Assembly (NCBI RefSeq): GCF_029960115.1
Contig: NZ_JASCOZ010000030.1
Span: 1 to 35,326 of the forward strand
Length of the DNA: 35,326 nt
Origin: Stenotrophomonas sp. PS02289
Lineage (GTDB): Bacteria; Pseudomonadota; Gammaproteobacteria; Xanthomonadales; Xanthomonadaceae
Direction: 5' to 3'
Shown here in pieces: positions 33,885-35,326 of the stretch. Positions within the stretch are counted from its first letter, which is position 1; every line of letters starts with the position of its first letter. Below the pieces are notes generated by a model that worked only from the letters and a program-made list of their open reading frames with translations, searched no databases and was not told where the DNA came from. Made by a program: the position numbers and the translations under genes.

Positions 33885-33916
33885 CTGCATGCAGCATAAC
33901 CTGTCTGCGTGCAGAC
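33885..33916. promoter_or_regulatory. Two palindromes between the MCE operon and the exporter gene
   Basis: CTGCATGCAG (33885-33894) and GTCTGC-GT-GCAGAC (33903-33916), both within the 106-base divergent gap. Possible operator sites for either direction; regulator unknown. Confidence 0.35.
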
Positions 33917-33968
33917 CAAGTGTGTGCAGCGGACGACAGCCCGGTGTTCAGCCGGGGCAGGCTTCGGG

Positions 33969-33974
33969 TAATAC
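33969..33974 (+). promoter_or_regulatory. -10 element for a leaderless exporter transcript
   Basis: TAATAC (33969-33974) lies eight bases before the ATG at 33983, and TTCAGC (33947-33952) is 16 bases upstream of it as a weak -35. Transcription would start at or next to the ATG, which fits the absence of any Shine-Dalgarno. Confidence 0.5.
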
Positions 33975-33982
33975 TACGCCGC

Positions 33983-35242
33983 ATGTCTGCCGACGCACCC
34001 GCCATCGCTACCCCACCGGCCACCTACGCACAGCGGGTCGCCTTCGTTTCTGAAATCGCCGGTCGCCTGCACAGCTATGGCACCACGGCGCAGCGGCTGG
34101 AAGCGGCGGTGGTGGCGCTGTCGCAGCAGCTGGACCTGGACTGCGAACCGTGGTCGAACCCGACCGGGCTGATCCTGAGCTTCAGCGACCCGACCAAGGC
34201 GATTGGTTCGTCGGATATCACCCGCGTGATCCGTCTGGCTCCGGGCGAGAACGACCTGCATAAGTTGAGTATCGCCGACCGCATCGCCGATTCGGTCGCC
34301 AACGGCACCATGAGCATCGCCCAGGGCCACACCGCGCTGCGGCAGCTGGATAAAGACCCCGGACGCGCCGGCAAGATCCGCATGATGCTGTCCTACAGCC
34401 TGGGTGCGGCGGGCGTGGCCGGGTTGTGGAAACTGCCCTGGCTGGATATCGCCACGGCCGGGGTGATCGGTCTGCTGATCGGCCTGATGTCGCTCATTAC
34501 CGACCGTCGTCCGGCCTCGCGCGAGGCCAGCGAAGCATTGGCGGCTCTGCTGGCCGGCACGGTGGCGGCGCTGGTGGCGTCGTTCGTGGCACCGCTGAAT
34601 CTCAATACGGTGATCATCGCCTCGCTGGTGGTGATGCTGCCGGGTATGTCGCTGACCAACGCGGTCAATGAACTGGCCAGCCAACATTGGGTCTCCGGCA
34701 CGGCGAGGTTTGCCGGTGCGGTGACCACGATTTTGAAACTGACCGTGGGCGCGGTGATCGCGGTGACCCTGTCGGGCATCATCGGCCTGGACCCGCAGGT
34801 GCGCGCGTCACGGCCGCAGGCAGACTGGGTGGAATGGAGCGCACTGCTGCTGGCAGCGTTTGCGTTTGCGATGCTGTTCAAGGCGAACAAGCGCGATTAT
34901 CCGTGGGTGATCGCGGCCTCGATTGCCGGCTATGCCATTTCAAAATTCGCCGGCCAGGCGTGGGGATTGCCGGCGGGTATTTTCCTGTCCGCCATGGTGA
35001 TGACCGGCGCGGGCAATCTGTTTGGCCGGCTGGTGCAGCGACCGGGGGCGATCATCCGCCTGCCCGGCATCATCATGCTGGTGCCCGGCAGTACCACGTT
35101 GCGCGGGGTGCTCACCCTGGTGCAGCAGCAGGATGTCAGTGCGGGGCAGCTGGTGTTGATGACCGTGCTGAACGTGGTAATGGCGCTGGTGGCAGGTTTG
35201 TTGTTCGGGAATCTGCTGATACCTGCGCGCAAGAATCTGTAA
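33983..35242 (+). CDS. Threonine/serine exporter family protein (ThrE-like)
   Basis: A 419-residue inner-membrane protein with both ThrE halves. An N-terminal soluble part (about 1-130, with RLHSYGTTAQRLE at about 28-40) is followed by about ten hydrophobic helices from residue 135 to the end. LPGMSLTNAVNELAS and the glycine-rich LPGIIMLVPGSTTLRG segment are typical. It should export small neutral amino acids such as threonine or serine. I chose the ATG at 33983; the frame is open far upstream, but that part is antisense to the permease gene. No Shine-Dalgarno, with a probable leaderless start. A paired REP follows. Confidence 0.85.
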   Translation: MSADAPAIATPPATYAQRVAFVSEIAGRLHSYGTTAQRLEAAVVALSQQLDLDCEPWSNPTGLILSFSDPTKAIGSSDITRVIRLAPGENDLHKLSIADRIADSVANGTMSIAQGHTALRQLDKDPGRAGKIRMMLSYSLGAAGVAGLWKLPWLDIATAGVIGLLIGLMSLITDRRPASREASEALAALLAGTVAALVASFVAPLNLNTVIIASLVVMLPGMSLTNAVNELASQHWVSGTARFAGAVTTILKLTVGAVIAVTLSGIIGLDPQVRASRPQADWVEWSALLLAAFAFAMLFKANKRDYPWVIAASIAGYAISKFAGQAWGLPAGIFLSAMVMTGAGNLFGRLVQRPGAIIRLPGIIMLVPGSTTLRGVLTLVQQQDVSAGQLVLMTVLNVVMALVAGLLFGNLLIPARKNL

Positions 35243-35275
35243 GTCTTTGTGAGAATATGTCGGGAGGCGGTTTCG

Positions 35276-35326
35276 GTAGCGCCGGCCGTTGGCCGGCCCA
35301 GGCGATACCGAGGGCCGGCCAACGGC
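35276..35326. repeat. Paired SMAG/REP palindromes, last one cut by the window edge
   Basis: A plus copy (35276-35298, GTAGCGCCGGCC head) and the start of a minus copy (35313-35326) face each other, as in the pair at 1-50. Lies 34 bases after the exporter stop and may end its transcript. Confidence 0.9.

Overview
The window is a chromosomal segment of a gamma-proteobacterium of the Xanthomonadaceae, most probably Stenotrophomonas (S. maltophilia complex or a close relative). This rests on high G+C content, the gene order cbs / glycan genes / metB / etfAB / rmlBACD / xanB-xanA (spgM), and many short GTAG-headed palindromes of the SMAG (REP) type known from S. maltophilia. The genus is an inference from content; no search was run. 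I see no rRNA, tRNA, CRISPR array, insertion sequence or prophage.

Layout. 1-389: a paired REP, then a strongly folded stretch ending in a terminator-like hairpin directly before a small DUF465 gene (390-608). 750-2120: cystathionine beta-synthase. 2232-5011: a polyprenyl-phosphate-type GT2 glycosyltransferase translationally coupled to a DUF2142 membrane protein. 5062-9938 (minus): a 1094-residue double glycosyltransferase and the Wzt/Wzm ABC exporter of an O-polysaccharide. 10033-11196 (minus): metB. 11329-13016 (minus): etfB-etfA. 13304-14633: a small SMR/EamA-type membrane protein and a zinc-ribbon methyltransferase. 14768-18173: the dTDP-L-rhamnose operon rmlBACD. 18257-21020 (minus): xanA-xanB, for GDP-mannose and hexose-1-phosphate. 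21105-24419 (minus): SWIM-type SNF2 helicase. 24509-25862: two-subunit 3-oxoacid CoA-transferase. 25904-27961 (minus): WbsX/RgpF-type polysaccharide protein. 28156-29586: a small unknown gene with an elaborate leader and a small secreted protein. 29724-30308: AlkB-type dioxygenase. 30380-33876 (minus): a four-gene MCE (Mla/Pqi-like) lipid transport operon. 33983-35242: ThrE-type amino-acid exporter. The window ends in another paired REP.

How the genes fit. rmlA/B/D/C make dTDP-L-rhamnose from glucose-1-phosphate, which XanA supplies. XanA and XanB make GDP-mannose. The large glycosyltransferase builds a polymer on the lipid carrier, and Wzm/Wzt export it by the ABC-transporter route. The GT2/DUF2142 pair, perhaps with the SMR-like protein, looks like a periplasmic decoration system. 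The MCE operon serves outer-membrane lipid homeostasis.

Most worth a second look: the structured RNA candidate at about 141-362; the leader at 28444-28590, where several pairings exclude one another and one hairpin covers a ribosome-binding site; the O-antigen export genes on the cbs side of metB with nothing between metB and etfA; and two genes (rmlD, alkB) whose stop codon is the TAG of a REP head.
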